Assembly: GCA_963823735.1 (NCBI GenBank)
Contig: CAWGMO010000001.1
Location: forward strand, 496,001 to 560,000
Reading direction: 5' to 3'
Source: Actinoallomurus sp963823735
GTDB lineage: Bacteria; Actinomycetota; Actinomycetes; Streptosporangiales; Streptosporangiaceae
DNA: 64,000 nucleotides
Position numbers and translations under genes: made by a program. Of the stretch, positions 42,399 to 52,066 are shown piece by piece (the first letter of the stretch is position 1; each line of letters opens with the position of its first letter). Below the pieces are notes generated by a model. That model ran no database searches. It saw only the letters and a program-made list of their open reading frames with translations, and had not been told where the DNA came from.

Positions 42399-43667
42399 TC
42401 AGGCCGCCGCGCCGACCGCGCGCTCGTGGGCCGACGCGATCACCTCGCCGCGTACCTGGGTCCACGACATCGCGAGCATCGTCGCGACGGACAGACCGGC
42501 GGCGCCGGCCAGCGCGATGACCGGCTCAGGCCCGAGGACCTGGGCCAGCGCGCCGCCGACGAGGATGCCGATCCCCTGGCTCGCCAGGATGCCCGACTGG
42601 GCGAGCCCGAACGCCTGCCCCCGTCCGGACGGGGGCACCGCGGCCACGAAGGCGGCGTTGGCCGCGACCTGGTAGGCGCAGCCGACACCGGACAGCGCCC
42701 ACAGCACGACGACCGCCCACAGCGGCGGCCGAAGCCCCGCGCCGATCAGCGGCGCGCACGCGAGCATCGCCATCCACCCCATGAGGCGCAGGCGGTCGTC
42801 CGGGCGGACGAACCGGCTGTAGGCGAACGCCCCGAGGACCATGCCCGTCGGCATCGCCGACATGAGCAGCCCGACGATGACCGGGCTGTCGCCGAACGTC
42901 TTGGCGTACGGCGCGGCGAGCCCCTCGGGAAGGATGTAGAACCCGCACAGCCAGGCGAAGCACACCAGCGGCCGGAGCGTACGGTCGCCGAGCACGAGCC
43001 GGCCGCCCTGGCGTGTGATCCGCCACAGCGACTCGCGCTCCTCGCCGTCCGACCGCGGCGCGGGACGGCGGCGTACGCCGGCCACCACGATGATCGCGGA
43101 CAGGCCGAACGTCACGGCGTCGACGGCCAGCGCCTCGTGCGTGCCGACCGCGAAGATCACCGCGCTGCCGACGAGGAAGCCCAGCATCTGCGTGATCTGG
43201 TGGGTGATGTTGTTGACGGCGGAGCCCACGACGTACAGGTCACCGGGGAGCACCTCGGCCAGCAGCGCGGCGCGCGCGGCCGTGAACGGAGTGCCCAGCA
43301 GCACGGACAGGAAGATCAGCCCGCACAGCGCGGGGAACGGCAGTTGATGGATCGCCATCAGCGCCAGGATCACCGCGCGCACGACATCGCAGACGATCAT
43401 GACGCGGCGGCGCGGCAGCACGTCGGCGAGCACGGACAGCACCGGCCCGCCCATGATCGGCGGGAGGTACGTGAGGGCGTAGGCGACCGCGGTCTTCAGC
43501 GGCGAATGCGTGTTGTTGTAGACGAGAACCGCGAGGGCGACCTGTGCCAGTTGGTCGCCGATGTACGAGAGTGCCTGGGCCAGCCAGATCGAACGAAACT
43601 CCCCGACACCGAACACTTCGCCGTACGTGGCCTGGCGATCCAGCAACCGTCGATGTCGTCCACCCAC
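42399..43667 (-). CDS. MFS transporter
   Basis: A 422-residue twelve-helix permease of the Bacilysin/enterobactin-exporter (MFS_3) type: FRSIWLAQALSYIGDQLAQV in helix 1, VLADVLPRRRVMIVCD in the 2-3 loop, a central loop at RRRPAPRSDGEERES, and GRGQAFGLAQSGILASQGIG in the second half. GTG 43667 follows GGGAG. Probably a drug or metabolite exporter. Confidence 0.9.
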   Translation of the reverse strand: MGGRHRRLLDRQATYGEVFGVGEFRSIWLAQALSYIGDQLAQVALAVLVYNNTHSPLKTAVAYALTYLPPIMGGPVLSVLADVLPRRRVMIVCDVVRAVILALMAIHQLPFPALCGLIFLSVLLGTPFTAARAALLAEVLPGDLYVVGSAVNNITHQITQMLGFLVGSAVIFAVGTHEALAVDAVTFGLSAIIVVAGVRRRPAPRSDGEERESLWRITRQGGRLVLGDRTLRPLVCFAWLCGFYILPEGLAAPYAKTFGDSPVIVGLLMSAMPTGMVLGAFAYSRFVRPDDRLRLMGWMAMLACAPLIGAGLRPPLWAVVVLWALSGVGCAYQVAANAAFVAAVPPSGRGQAFGLAQSGILASQGIGILVGGALAQVLGPEPVIALAGAAGLSVATMLAMSWTQVRGEVIASAHERAVGAAA

Positions 43668-43778
43668 GCGCGCTCCCTTGCGGAACCGTCGTCCGGTCTT
43701 CCTGCCTTGGCCGGGCGGTCTCCAGGAGATTGTCTCACGCTCCGTCGCGAAAGGGTGACTGATCGTGCCCGATGGGGA

Positions 43779-44120
43779 TCACCAGCCGAGTTCGTGCAGC
43801 CGAGCGTCGTCGATTCCGAAATGGTGCGCCACCTCGTGAATCACGGTCACGCGCACCTCCCGCACGACGTCCTCGCGCGTCGTGCAGATCCTCAGGATCG
43901 GCCTGCGGTAGACGGTGATGCGGTCCGGAAGATACCCCGCGTACGTCCCGCCGCGCTCGGTCAGCGGAACGCCCTGGTAGAGCCCGAGCAGCCCACGCTG
44001 GGGGGCGTCGTCCTCGACCTGGATGACGACGTTCTGCATCTGCCGGGTGAGTTCTGCCGGAATGGTGTCCAGGGCCGCACCGACCAGATCCTCGAACTCG
44101 GCGCGATCGATATCAATCAC
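43779..44120 (-). CDS. Zincin-like metallopeptidase family protein
   Basis: A 113-residue protein: FEDLVGAALDTIPAEL, VVIQVEDDAP, LPDRITVYRRPILRIC and the zinc motif VIHEVAHHFGIDDARLHELG (HExxH). This is the small acid metallopeptidase family (DUF1025/MMP-like). GTG 44120 starts VIDIDRAEF. Divergent from the phosphoesterase. Confidence 0.87.
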   Translation of the reverse strand: MIDIDRAEFEDLVGAALDTIPAELTRQMQNVVIQVEDDAPQRGLLGLYQGVPLTERGGTYAGYLPDRITVYRRPILRICTTREDVVREVRVTVIHEVAHHFGIDDARLHELGW

Positions 44121-44167
44121 ATCGTCATTGTGCGTGGACGGCGGCGGAACCGAGCATAGGTAACAAC

Positions 44168-45799
44168 GTGTTGACCCGAGTTCTGATGGAGATCCGAAGG
44201 TTGGGCGCCGCGAGCCGGGGTGCCGGTCGTGGTGTCGTCGCGGCGAGCCGTCGGCTTGGTGGTTTGGGCCGTCGGCTTGGTGGTGCGGGCCGCGGGTTCG
44301 GTGGGTGGATTCGCGGGCTCGCCGAGCGGAGGTGGCTCCGGCTGACCGCCCGCGTCTCGGCGGTGATCGCCATCGGCCTGCTGGGCGGCTGGTTCGGGCT
44401 GCTGTACGGCGGCCGGTCCCACGCCCAGGTCGGACCGGCCTCGGTGACGTTCTCCCTGCACCCGGCCCTGTCGGGCGGCACGGTGATCGACATCCCGCCG
44501 CTCGGCACACTGCGCCTAGACAGCCACTCGGGCCCGATCCGCATCGACGCCCAGGTGACGAGGATCGAGCCCCAGTCCGCCCAGAAGATCATCGAGAACC
44601 CCGCCGACTTCGACCGCCTCACCCAGACGGTCGGCGGCGACATCCGGCACGGCTTCGTCCTCATGGCCGTACGCGCGACCGTCGCCGCCCTGGCCTGTGC
44701 CGCCTTCGCCGGCCTCGTCGTCTTCCGTACGTGGCGCCGCTCGCTCTGGTCGGCCCTGGCGGCATTCAACGGCCTCATCCTGATCGCCGCGATCGGCGCC
44801 TTCACGTTCAACCCGCAGTCGATCGTCGAACCCCGCTTCACGGGCATCCTCACCAGCGCCCCCCAGGTCGTCGGCGACACCAAGTCGATCGTGAACCGCT
44901 TCGGCGTCTACCGCGCCCAGCTCGCCCGCCTGATCGCCAACGTGTCCCGCCTGTACGACGTGACCTCGACGCTCCCGACGTACGAGCCGGACCCCACCAC
45001 GATCCGGGTGCTGCACGTGTCCGACATCCACCTGAACCCGGTGGCATGGAGCGTGATCGGCCAGGTGACGAAGCAGTTCCAGATCCAAATGATCATCGAC
45101 ACGGGCGACCTGACGGACCACGGGTCGAAGGCCGAGGAGAAGTTCGCGAACAACATCGCGAAACTGAAGATCCCCTACGTCTGGATCCGCGGCAACCACG
45201 ACTCCCACGACACGGAGAAGTCCGTACGCCGCCAGAAGAACGCGGTAGTGCTGGACGACGAGGAGAAGACCGTAGGCGGCCTAAAGATCTTCGGCATAGG
45301 CGACCCACGCTTCACCCCGGACAAGTCCACGAGAGGCGACGACGTGGACGCCCGCCAGATGCAGACGTACGGCCGCACCGCCGCCCAAGAGATGATCACC
45401 GCCGGCACCCACCCGGACGCCGTCCTGGTCCACGACCCGAACGAGGGCCAGTCCTTCGACGGCACCACCCCGTTGATCATGTCCGGTCACACCCACCAGC
45501 GCTCGACTCGCCTGCTCCCCAGCGGCACCCGCTTGTTCGTCCAGGGCTCGACCGGCGGCGCCGGCGTACGAGGCCTGGAACACGAAAAACCAACACCGGT
45601 AGAAATGTCCGTCCTGTATTTCAACCGAATCGACCACCGCCTCCAGGGCTGGGACGACATCAGCCTGGGCGGCCTGGGGTTGACGTCCGCCCAGATCGAA
45701 CGCACATTGGAACGACAGCCGGACCGCCTGATAGCCCCACCGACCCCCTCGGTGTCACCGCCGACCCCGTCCGCTCCAGCGAGCGAAGGTGGCCCGTGA
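44168..45799 (+). CDS. Membrane metallophosphoesterase
   Basis: A 543-residue protein. The first 50 residues are Arg/Gly-rich and repeat RRLGG-type units, then one membrane helix (VIAIGLLGGWFGLLY), an outside domain, two more helices (ATVAALACAAFAGLVVF, ALAAFNGLILIAAIGAF), and a calcineurin-like phosphoesterase with VLHVSDIHLNPVA, DTGDLTDHG, IRGNHDSHD and MSGHTHQRS. All five metal motifs are present. The substrate could be a phospholipid or nucleotide; the membrane topology suggests the enzyme faces outside. Confidence 0.87.
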   Translation: MLTRVLMEIRRLGAASRGAGRGVVAASRRLGGLGRRLGGAGRGFGGWIRGLAERRWLRLTARVSAVIAIGLLGGWFGLLYGGRSHAQVGPASVTFSLHPALSGGTVIDIPPLGTLRLDSHSGPIRIDAQVTRIEPQSAQKIIENPADFDRLTQTVGGDIRHGFVLMAVRATVAALACAAFAGLVVFRTWRRSLWSALAAFNGLILIAAIGAFTFNPQSIVEPRFTGILTSAPQVVGDTKSIVNRFGVYRAQLARLIANVSRLYDVTSTLPTYEPDPTTIRVLHVSDIHLNPVAWSVIGQVTKQFQIQMIIDTGDLTDHGSKAEEKFANNIAKLKIPYVWIRGNHDSHDTEKSVRRQKNAVVLDDEEKTVGGLKIFGIGDPRFTPDKSTRGDDVDARQMQTYGRTAAQEMITAGTHPDAVLVHDPNEGQSFDGTTPLIMSGHTHQRSTRLLPSGTRLFVQGSTGGAGVRGLEHEKPTPVEMSVLYFNRIDHRLQGWDDISLGGLGLTSAQIERTLERQPDRLIAPPTPSVSPPTPSAPASEGGP

Positions 45800-45925
45800 C
45801 CTGGGGGTTCGGTCCTTCGCGGCGCGGGGTGGGGAATCACTTTGGTGGTTGGGGCAGTTGTCCCCTATGCTTACGGAGTCCCCGACGGCAGGCGCCAAGG
45901 ACAACACGGCGGCTAACGCCGGAGC

Positions 45926-45998
45926 GTCCCCATCGTCTAGCGGCCTAGGACTCCGCCCTTTCAAGGCGGCAGCGCGGGTTCGAATCCCGTTGGGGGCA
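45926..45998 (+). tRNA. tRNA-Glu(TTC)
   Basis: Cloverleaf with acceptor GTCCCCA against TGGGGGC, anticodon loop CTTTCAA and T-arm GCGGGTTCGAATCCCGT. First of three tRNAs in a row. Confidence 0.95.
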
Positions 45999-46025
45999 CG
46001 ATACCCTTCGGGGTAGCAGTTGCAA

Positions 46026-46100
46026 GGTCCTGTGGAGCAGCTAGGAGTGCTCGCCACCCTGTCAAGGTGGAGGCCGCGGGTTCAAATCCCGTCAGGACCG
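46026..46100 (+). tRNA. tRNA-Asp(GTC)
   Basis: Acceptor GGTCCTG against CAGGACC, anticodon loop CTGTCAA, T-arm GCGGGTTCAAATCCCGT, discriminator G. Confidence 0.94.
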
Positions 46101-46130
46101 CTGAGGTGCCGTGTCACACGGCGCCGTTGC

Positions 46131-46204
46131 GGGCAGGTAGCTCAGTCGGTACGAGCGTCCGCCTGAAAAGCGGAAGGTCGGCGGTTCGACCCCGCCCCTG
46201 CCCA
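46131..46204 (+). tRNA. tRNA-Phe(GAA)
   Basis: Acceptor GGGCAGG against CCTGCCC, anticodon loop CTGAAAA, T-loop GTTCGAC, discriminator A. Confidence 0.94.
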
Positions 46205-46224
46205 CCGCCCTTGAGCATCTGAAA

Positions 46225-46255
46225 GACCCCGGAGCGAATTCGCCCGGGGTCTTTT
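46225..46255 (+). terminator. Intrinsic terminator of the tRNA operon
   Basis: GACCCCGG and CCGGGGTC form the stem, with GCGAATTCGC folding in the loop; TTTTCCTTTT follows. Lies 20 bp past tRNA-Phe. Confidence 0.85.
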
Positions 46256-46259
46256 CCTT

Positions 46260-46545
46260 TTATACGGCTACGCGTTGGGCTAGCTCGTGCAGTTCCTGGC
46301 TGGGCGGGTCCTGCATGGTGAGCAGGTCGGAGACGAGCTGTCGCGCGAGGGGATGTGCGTTGATCTGTTCGGGTGTGATCTCAGCGCCTCTCTGGAGTGC
46401 CAGTACTCCGGCCCGGGACGCCGAGGTCGAGGAGCAGCGACTGGTTCCATGAGATCCATGTAGCGCCGACCGCCGGAGCGTTCGGACCGGACGACGTGTC
46501 GGCGAACCAAGGCGAGCTCATCAGGGAGCTTTGGGCATGCGGCCC
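46260..46545 (-). pseudogene. C-terminal remnant of an unknown protein, frameshifted
   Basis: One frame reads SPWFADTSSGPNAPAVGATW and ISWNQSLLLDLG. After a shift near 46420 the other reads RAGVLALQRGAEITPEQI, HPLARQLVSDLLTMQDPP and ends ELHELAQRVAV. Together they look like the last 90 residues of one protein. The start is gone. I do not recognise the family. The stop overlaps the tRNA terminator region. Confidence 0.45.
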
Positions 46546-46632
46546 ATGACCCCACCGGAGCTCTACACGGCTCTGGCGTGCCCCCCACAGGACGACCTGC
46601 GAAGCGGCGGACCTCCTCCAGAGCCGCAACGG

Positions 46633-46660
46633 CCGGATGGGCGCGGGCACCCATCCGGCC
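46633..46660 (-). terminator. Hairpin terminator after the GH2 gene
   Basis: GCCGGATGGG and its complement form a 10-bp stem with an eight-base loop, 11 bp past the GH2 stop at 46671. Confidence 0.65.
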
Positions 46661-46670
46661 TCGTGCGGGG

Positions 46671-49487
46671 TCAGCCGGTGTGGTGGGTCTGGTCGGGGAC
46701 GTTGAAGCCGTTGACGCGGACGTCGGGCTTGGTGGGCGTGGCGGAGTAGCGGGCGGTGATGGTCTGCTGCTCGCCGGGCCAGAGTGTGACGTCGTTGTCG
46801 CTCCAACGGATCGGCAGCACCTGTTTGCCGTCGGCGAACAGGTCGGCCCGGGTGAACAGGGCCGGGGTGCCGCCGTGGCCGACGTTGCGGACGGTCACGC
46901 TCGTCACCATCTCCCGGCCCTCGCGGCGGGTCGTCGCGCTGACCCGGATGTCGGCGGGCTTGAGGGCGCGCAGGCCGGTCAGGTCGGCGTAGCCGTCCTT
47001 CTGGAAGACCGCGAACCCGTTGGACGGGGTGTACTGGCCGGGCGCGTGCGTCTTCGGCCAGTCGACCTGGTCGGCCTTGGTGGACAGCCAGTACACGTTG
47101 CGGCTGACGACCTCGGACCCGCGGGTGAGGGTGAGCTTCTCGAAGTAGGTCTTCGACGTCCCGGCCGGGACCTTCGGGTGCAGGACGGTCCGCACGTCCT
47201 GGCTGCCCAGCGTCCCGACGGGCGCGGTGGCGGTGGCGCGGACCGTGCCGTCGAGATCGATGATCTGCGCGGTGGCGCGCAGGCCGTCCTGGCGGGCGCC
47301 GGTCAGGTTGGCGACCTTGATGGAGCCGTCGTCGTAGGAGTACATGACGTGCACCGGCTCGTTGGCCTTCTTCGCGCCGAAGTAGACGCCCGGCTGGTCG
47401 AAGTCAGAACCGTACATGCTCCACTGGAGCGACGGCCACGCCTTGTTCAGCATCCAGTAGATGATCCCGGTGCTGGGGTTCGCCTTGTCGGTGGAGTTGC
47501 CGATGTAGGACTCGAACTGCGCGCGGGTGACCTCGTACTCACCGATCTGGACGGTCTTCTGGTACGAGCCGGCGTCCTTCCAGGGGCCGTACCGGTGCCA
47601 CAGCGGGGTGTTGTAGACGCCCATCCGGGAAAGGCGCGTGTAGTCGGCGTAGAAGAACGTGTGGTACATGTCCTGGCCCGCGGTCTGGCCCTGTGTGGTC
47701 GCCGGATCCCAGATCTTCTTCTGCTCGTCCGGGGTGAGGAAGCGGTTCAGCGAGTTCTGCGTCGGGATGGTGTTCCCGGTGCTGACCTCGGTGTCGAACC
47801 CCCAGGCGCTGCCGGTCATGCTGAGCGTCGGGTCGTTGGTGTTGACGGTCTCCCGCCTGTTGTTCCACAGGGCGCTGGGCGGGAAGTAGTTGTAGCCGCC
47901 CTCCTTGGTGCCGGCCGGCCCGAGCTCGGGCGACGATTTGTACTCCGCCGCGGCGACCTGCGGGAGCCGGAAGTCGGCCTGCTCGAACGCCTTCAGGAAG
48001 AGGGCCTCCTTCTCCGGGTCGGGCGCGTCGTCGCTGCCCTGGAAGAAGGTGAAGACGCTCGGGTGGTCGCGGAGCCGCTCCGCCATCGTGCCCGCCTGGT
48101 CGGACGCGTTGGCCTTCACATCGCCTGACCAGGTCGACGACTTGCTCTCCCAGAGGGCGCAGCACTGCCAGCCCGGCATGGCGAGGACACCCGCCCGGTC
48201 GAGCTGGGTGAACATGTCGTCGGGCGGGAAGTTGCCCTCGAACCGGACCGCGTTCAGGCCCATGTTGCGGATGTAGGAGATCTGGTCGGAGACGTTGGAC
48301 GGGGAGTAGCGCAGGAACAGGTCCGGCGACCATCCGGCGCCGCGGATGACCAGCGGCCTGCCGTTGACGATGAACTGCCGGTAGCCGTCCTTGCCGTGGG
48401 TCTTGCCGGGGACGGGCTTGGTGAGCCGCGACGTCACCGTCCGGATGCCGAAGTCCTCGGCGGCGGCGCTGGACACCGTTCCGCCCACGGACGCGTCCAG
48501 CACGAGGTGGTAGAGCGGCTGGTCGCCCATCTGGTACGGCCACCACACGGCCGGGTGCTCCAGGTGCAGGCCGGGGCAGTCCGCCTTGGTGATCGCAACG
48601 GTGCGGGTCGCGTGCGCGGGCACCGTGACCGTGGCCTTGCAGGCGACGCGGGCGGAGCCGTGCGTCACCGTGCCGGACACGACCACCCGCTGCGCCGACC
48701 CGGTGTTGTCGCGTACGTCGGCCTTGACGGTCAGGTCGGCGGTGGACAGGTCGGGGGCGTCGTCCTGCAGGACGTGTGCGTCGCGGACCGAGACCGGGCC
48801 GTCCTGCACGATCTGCGGCGCGTATTGCAGCCCGGTGTTCTGGTCGGGTGCCATGGGGTTCCAGTCGACCTGGTTCTGGGTCAGGTACCGCATGGGCGTG
48901 TCGAACTTGGTGATGTCGGCGTCGTTGCGGGAGACGTCGAGCGCGATGGCGTTCGCCCCGTCCCGGGCGTAGGGCGTGATGTCGTATTCCAGCCGGGCGT
49001 ACGAGCCCTGGAGCTGCGCGCCTCCGGCGATCTTCTTCCCGTTGATCCAGAGGTCGGCCTTCCCGGAGACGCCGTTCAACACCAGGGACGTGCGGCCGCC
49101 TTTCCGGGGGTGGACAGTGAGTTGCTCGCGGTACCACCAGTTCACGTCGAACTGCTTGGCCGGGACCTTCGCCATGTTGTCGTTGTGGAAGATGTTCGGG
49201 TACCGGCCGTTCTCCAGCAGGCCCGCCATCAGCGTCTCGGGCCGGGACAGCGGCAGCCAGCCCTTCGTCGAATGGCCCGGCTCGGAGATCTCGGCGCCGG
49301 TGTCGCGGGTGTCGGCGGAAGACCGGATCGCCCAGCCTGAGGTGAGTTCCGTGGTCCCGGAGGACCGGATCCTCTGTACGGCGGGCCGGTGCCCGGTGAA
49401 GGCGTGGGCCGGCATCGCGGGGGCCAGCGTCCCGGCGAGGGCGAGCGCGGCGCACAGCGCCGTGGTTCGAGTTCTGAACCCGCTCAT
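46671..49487 (-). CDS. Secreted GH2 exo-beta-D-glucosaminidase-like enzyme
   Basis: A 938-residue exported glycosidase. ATG 49487 (MSGFRTRTTALCAALALAG) begins a Sec signal peptide. The GH2 modules follow: a jelly-roll (WWYREQLTVH, LNGVSGKADLWING, EYDITPYA), two Ig-like domains and the TIM barrel with FRGAGW-like VIRGAGWSPDLFLRYS. The pair Asp486 (FFQGSDDAPD) and Glu567 (GFDTEVSTGN) matches acid/base and nucleophile of chitosan-degrading exo-glucosaminidases (CsxA). It should release glucosamine from chitosan ends; a mannosidase is the alternative. Confidence 0.88.
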   Translation of the reverse strand: MSGFRTRTTALCAALALAGTLAPAMPAHAFTGHRPAVQRIRSSGTTELTSGWAIRSSADTRDTGAEISEPGHSTKGWLPLSRPETLMAGLLENGRYPNIFHNDNMAKVPAKQFDVNWWYREQLTVHPRKGGRTSLVLNGVSGKADLWINGKKIAGGAQLQGSYARLEYDITPYARDGANAIALDVSRNDADITKFDTPMRYLTQNQVDWNPMAPDQNTGLQYAPQIVQDGPVSVRDAHVLQDDAPDLSTADLTVKADVRDNTGSAQRVVVSGTVTHGSARVACKATVTVPAHATRTVAITKADCPGLHLEHPAVWWPYQMGDQPLYHLVLDASVGGTVSSAAAEDFGIRTVTSRLTKPVPGKTHGKDGYRQFIVNGRPLVIRGAGWSPDLFLRYSPSNVSDQISYIRNMGLNAVRFEGNFPPDDMFTQLDRAGVLAMPGWQCCALWESKSSTWSGDVKANASDQAGTMAERLRDHPSVFTFFQGSDDAPDPEKEALFLKAFEQADFRLPQVAAAEYKSSPELGPAGTKEGGYNYFPPSALWNNRRETVNTNDPTLSMTGSAWGFDTEVSTGNTIPTQNSLNRFLTPDEQKKIWDPATTQGQTAGQDMYHTFFYADYTRLSRMGVYNTPLWHRYGPWKDAGSYQKTVQIGEYEVTRAQFESYIGNSTDKANPSTGIIYWMLNKAWPSLQWSMYGSDFDQPGVYFGAKKANEPVHVMYSYDDGSIKVANLTGARQDGLRATAQIIDLDGTVRATATAPVGTLGSQDVRTVLHPKVPAGTSKTYFEKLTLTRGSEVVSRNVYWLSTKADQVDWPKTHAPGQYTPSNGFAVFQKDGYADLTGLRALKPADIRVSATTRREGREMVTSVTVRNVGHGGTPALFTRADLFADGKQVLPIRWSDNDVTLWPGEQQTITARYSATPTKPDVRVNGFNVPDQTHHTG

Positions 49488-49639
49488 GTGTCCATCACTC
49501 CTTCGTGCGGCCGGAACCGGGCGTTTCCCGGCGGCCGATGCCACGATGCTCGCGCCGGAGGCACTCGCCGGGCAGTAGGGCCAGGACGTCAATGGGGGTG
49601 GTGCTAAGTCCACCTCGCGGTGAGGGCGGTCGCGTCCAG

Positions 49640-49656
49640 GAGCCGCCTGGCGGCTC
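49640..49656 (-). terminator. Short hairpin after the helicase gene
   Basis: GAGCCGC and GCGGCTC with a three-base loop, seven bp past the stop at 49663. Confidence 0.4.
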
Positions 49657-49662
49657 TGCGGG

Positions 49663-51921
49663 TCACGCCGCCTTGAGGCGCTTCTGTTCCGCGGCCACGA
49701 TTTGGCGCCGCAGTTCGGTCTCGGAGCTCGTGTCCACCGCGTCCGGCGACGCGTTCGCCATGTCGCTGCGGCGCGCGTACTCGTCGAATGCCTCGCGCTT
49801 GTCCGCCAGCAGCTCGAGGACTCGCTGGTCGACGCTGTCCCCGCACAGCAGCCGGTGCACGTCCACGCGGCGTACCTGGCCCATCCGGTGAGCGCGGGCG
49901 ATCGCCTGCTCCTCGATCGAGGGTGTCAGCTGCGGCTCGGCGATGATGATCACTGACGCGGCCTGGATGTTCAGGCCCACGCCGCCCGCTTGGATCTGGG
50001 AGACCAGCACCGCGGGCCCGTTGGCGGCAGTGAACTCGTCCACCATCGCCTGGCGGTTGGTCGGTGTGATGTCCCCGGTCAGTGGGCCGATGACATGCAC
50101 GCCTGGGACGCCATGACGCACGGAGCCCAGCACCTGCGTCACCGTCTCCAGTACGTCGCGGAAGTAGGAGAAGACCACGATCTTGCGCCCGCTGTCCGCG
50201 GCCTCGCTGACGATCTCAACCAGTCGCCGGAGCTTCGGCGATCCCTTCACCGTCCCCGGGTCGAACGCCGCCCGGCGCATCGCCATGAAGTTCCCCGCGA
50301 GGACAGCCTGCTGGTACGCGCGCAGCGCCGGTCCTTCGAGTGCCATCCATTCCTGCGTCTCCAGCCGCGGCGGAAGTTCGCTGAGCACGTCCTCCTGGTT
50401 GCGCCGAAGGTAGACCGGCGCCACTGCCTCCCGGAACTTGGTGCCGTCCAGTGCCCCGTCCGGTATGTCCAGGTTCTCGGCGACCTCCGGATGCAGGTGC
50501 CCGACCAGCACCCGGAACTCCCCTACCTTGTTCTCCATCGGCGTCCCCGTCAGGAACAGCGCACGTGTGCTCCGCGCCGCCCATTCGCCGACCGCCTGCG
50601 TGCGAAGCGCATTCGGGTTCTTCACGTAGTGCGCCTCGTCGACGACCATCATCGCCACTGATACGTCCAGGTCCTCCGGCATGGCCCGCAGCGCCTCGAA
50701 TGTCGTGACCGCCACGCCACCCTTGGACGCCCACTCCTGCTGGGCCGCCTCCCGCTTCTCGCCCGGCCCGTGCACGCGGTGGGTTTCCAGCAGCGTGTGC
50801 CGCTCGACCTCGCGGGTCCAGTTGACGACCACGCTCGCAGGGCAGACGACGAGGAAGTGCGTCGCGCCCTTGGCCGCGAGGTGGCACATCGCGGCGAGCG
50901 ACTGCATCGTCTTGCCGAGGCCCATCTCGTCGCCGAGGATCACCCGTTCCTGAACCAGCGCGAACCTCGCGCCGAACTTCTGGTAGCCACGCAGCGAGGT
51001 CTTGAGGCGGGACTGGTCGAGGGGAAACACGCGGACCCGCTCGGCGACATCGGCGGGGAGAAATCCCTGACCGGCCTCTTTGACCGAGGCTAGCCCCACT
51101 ACCTCGATCAGCAGGCCGTTGTAGGTGACCGGGCGGGCGAGGTAATCGCTCCACAGCCGGGCGGCCCTCGGTGTCTTTCTGGCCTTCTCCAGCCGGGACT
51201 CGGCTGTGGACAGGTGTTTGCGTACCGCGGTGACCTGCTTGGAACCTAGGGTGGCGTCGAGCTGGACGAGTGCGTCACGAGCTTCTTGCCTCTTCTGCTT
51301 GGAGAACGTGAAGAGCATTCTTCCGCGGCTCGCGCCGCGTGCCGCCGGGTCGAGGTAGCCCCCGAGCTCACGTGCCAGCGGGCGCGGGTCCGGGCCCTTC
51401 ATTACGGACCTGCTGCGCTCGTAACGGCGCAAGGCGGCGATGAGCGCGGTCTGCTCGGGAGTTCGGGCGTCCGGTTCGATGCGGACGTGGGTGCTCTCCT
51501 CGACGGTTCCCCGCATCTGCCATGCGGCGCTCACGATCCGCTTGGCCGTCCTCCGGCGTACGCGGGGGATTCGCCTGAGTGTTTCCGCGCCGGCCGTGAG
51601 GACCGCGCCGACCGTGTCGATGCCGGCGTCCCTGATGGGGACGAACGTGACCCGGCCCTGGATATGCTCCCGGAGCCGGTCCACCGGCATCGTGTCCAGT
51701 TCGCCGGTGACAAGCTGATCGCGCACCGCTTCGTACGCCCGTCGCGCGATCTCGCGGGACTCTCCCGGCGCGGCCAGGACGGCCTCGATGGCGTCGTGTA
51801 CCGCGCGGCCGTCGGCGACGATGGCGCGGGCAGCCCTTCCCGCGCGGAGCTCGGCCTTCGCGGGCTCCGTTTCACTCGTCAGTTCCACTGTGCGCGCCAA
51901 AGTGGTCGAGAGTCTACGCAT
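49663..51921 (-). CDS. SNF2-family DEAD/H helicase
   Basis: A 752-residue protein. ATG 51921 gives MRRLSTTLARTVEL; longer frames are unlikely. The N-terminal 270 residues include a possible helix-hairpin-helix (ETLRRIPRVRRRTAKRIVSA). The SWI2/SNF2 core follows: motif I LGDEMGLGKTMQSLA, motif II MMVVDEAHYVKN, motif III LFLTGTPMEN, IVVFSYFRDVLETV, motif V SQIQAGGVGLNIQAA and motif VI AIARAHRMGQVRRVDVH. It is an ATP-driven DNA translocase. No nuclease or methylase partner is adjacent, so its role is open. Confidence 0.88.
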   Translation of the reverse strand: MRRLSTTLARTVELTSETEPAKAELRAGRAARAIVADGRAVHDAIEAVLAAPGESREIARRAYEAVRDQLVTGELDTMPVDRLREHIQGRVTFVPIRDAGIDTVGAVLTAGAETLRRIPRVRRRTAKRIVSAAWQMRGTVEESTHVRIEPDARTPEQTALIAALRRYERSRSVMKGPDPRPLARELGGYLDPAARGASRGRMLFTFSKQKRQEARDALVQLDATLGSKQVTAVRKHLSTAESRLEKARKTPRAARLWSDYLARPVTYNGLLIEVVGLASVKEAGQGFLPADVAERVRVFPLDQSRLKTSLRGYQKFGARFALVQERVILGDEMGLGKTMQSLAAMCHLAAKGATHFLVVCPASVVVNWTREVERHTLLETHRVHGPGEKREAAQQEWASKGGVAVTTFEALRAMPEDLDVSVAMMVVDEAHYVKNPNALRTQAVGEWAARSTRALFLTGTPMENKVGEFRVLVGHLHPEVAENLDIPDGALDGTKFREAVAPVYLRRNQEDVLSELPPRLETQEWMALEGPALRAYQQAVLAGNFMAMRRAAFDPGTVKGSPKLRRLVEIVSEAADSGRKIVVFSYFRDVLETVTQVLGSVRHGVPGVHVIGPLTGDITPTNRQAMVDEFTAANGPAVLVSQIQAGGVGLNIQAASVIIIAEPQLTPSIEEQAIARAHRMGQVRRVDVHRLLCGDSVDQRVLELLADKREAFDEYARRSDMANASPDAVDTSSETELRRQIVAAEQKRLKAA

Positions 51922-52029
51922 CGGAACCGACGATCGGCGCGAATCGCGGATATGAAGGACAACACAGACATGTCGGAGAGTCTCGCCAGATTCCGCCAAA
52001 GGATCCGAGACGGACTGACTCTGGGGCCC

Positions 52030-52056
52030 GCGGCCCTGGTGCACTGCCAGGGCCGC
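52030..52056 (-). terminator. Hairpin terminator after the GH27 gene
   Basis: GCGGCCCTGG and its complement form a 10-bp stem with a seven-base loop, 11 bp past the original GH27 stop at 52067. Confidence 0.7.
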
Positions 52057-52066
52057 GACGGCCGCG

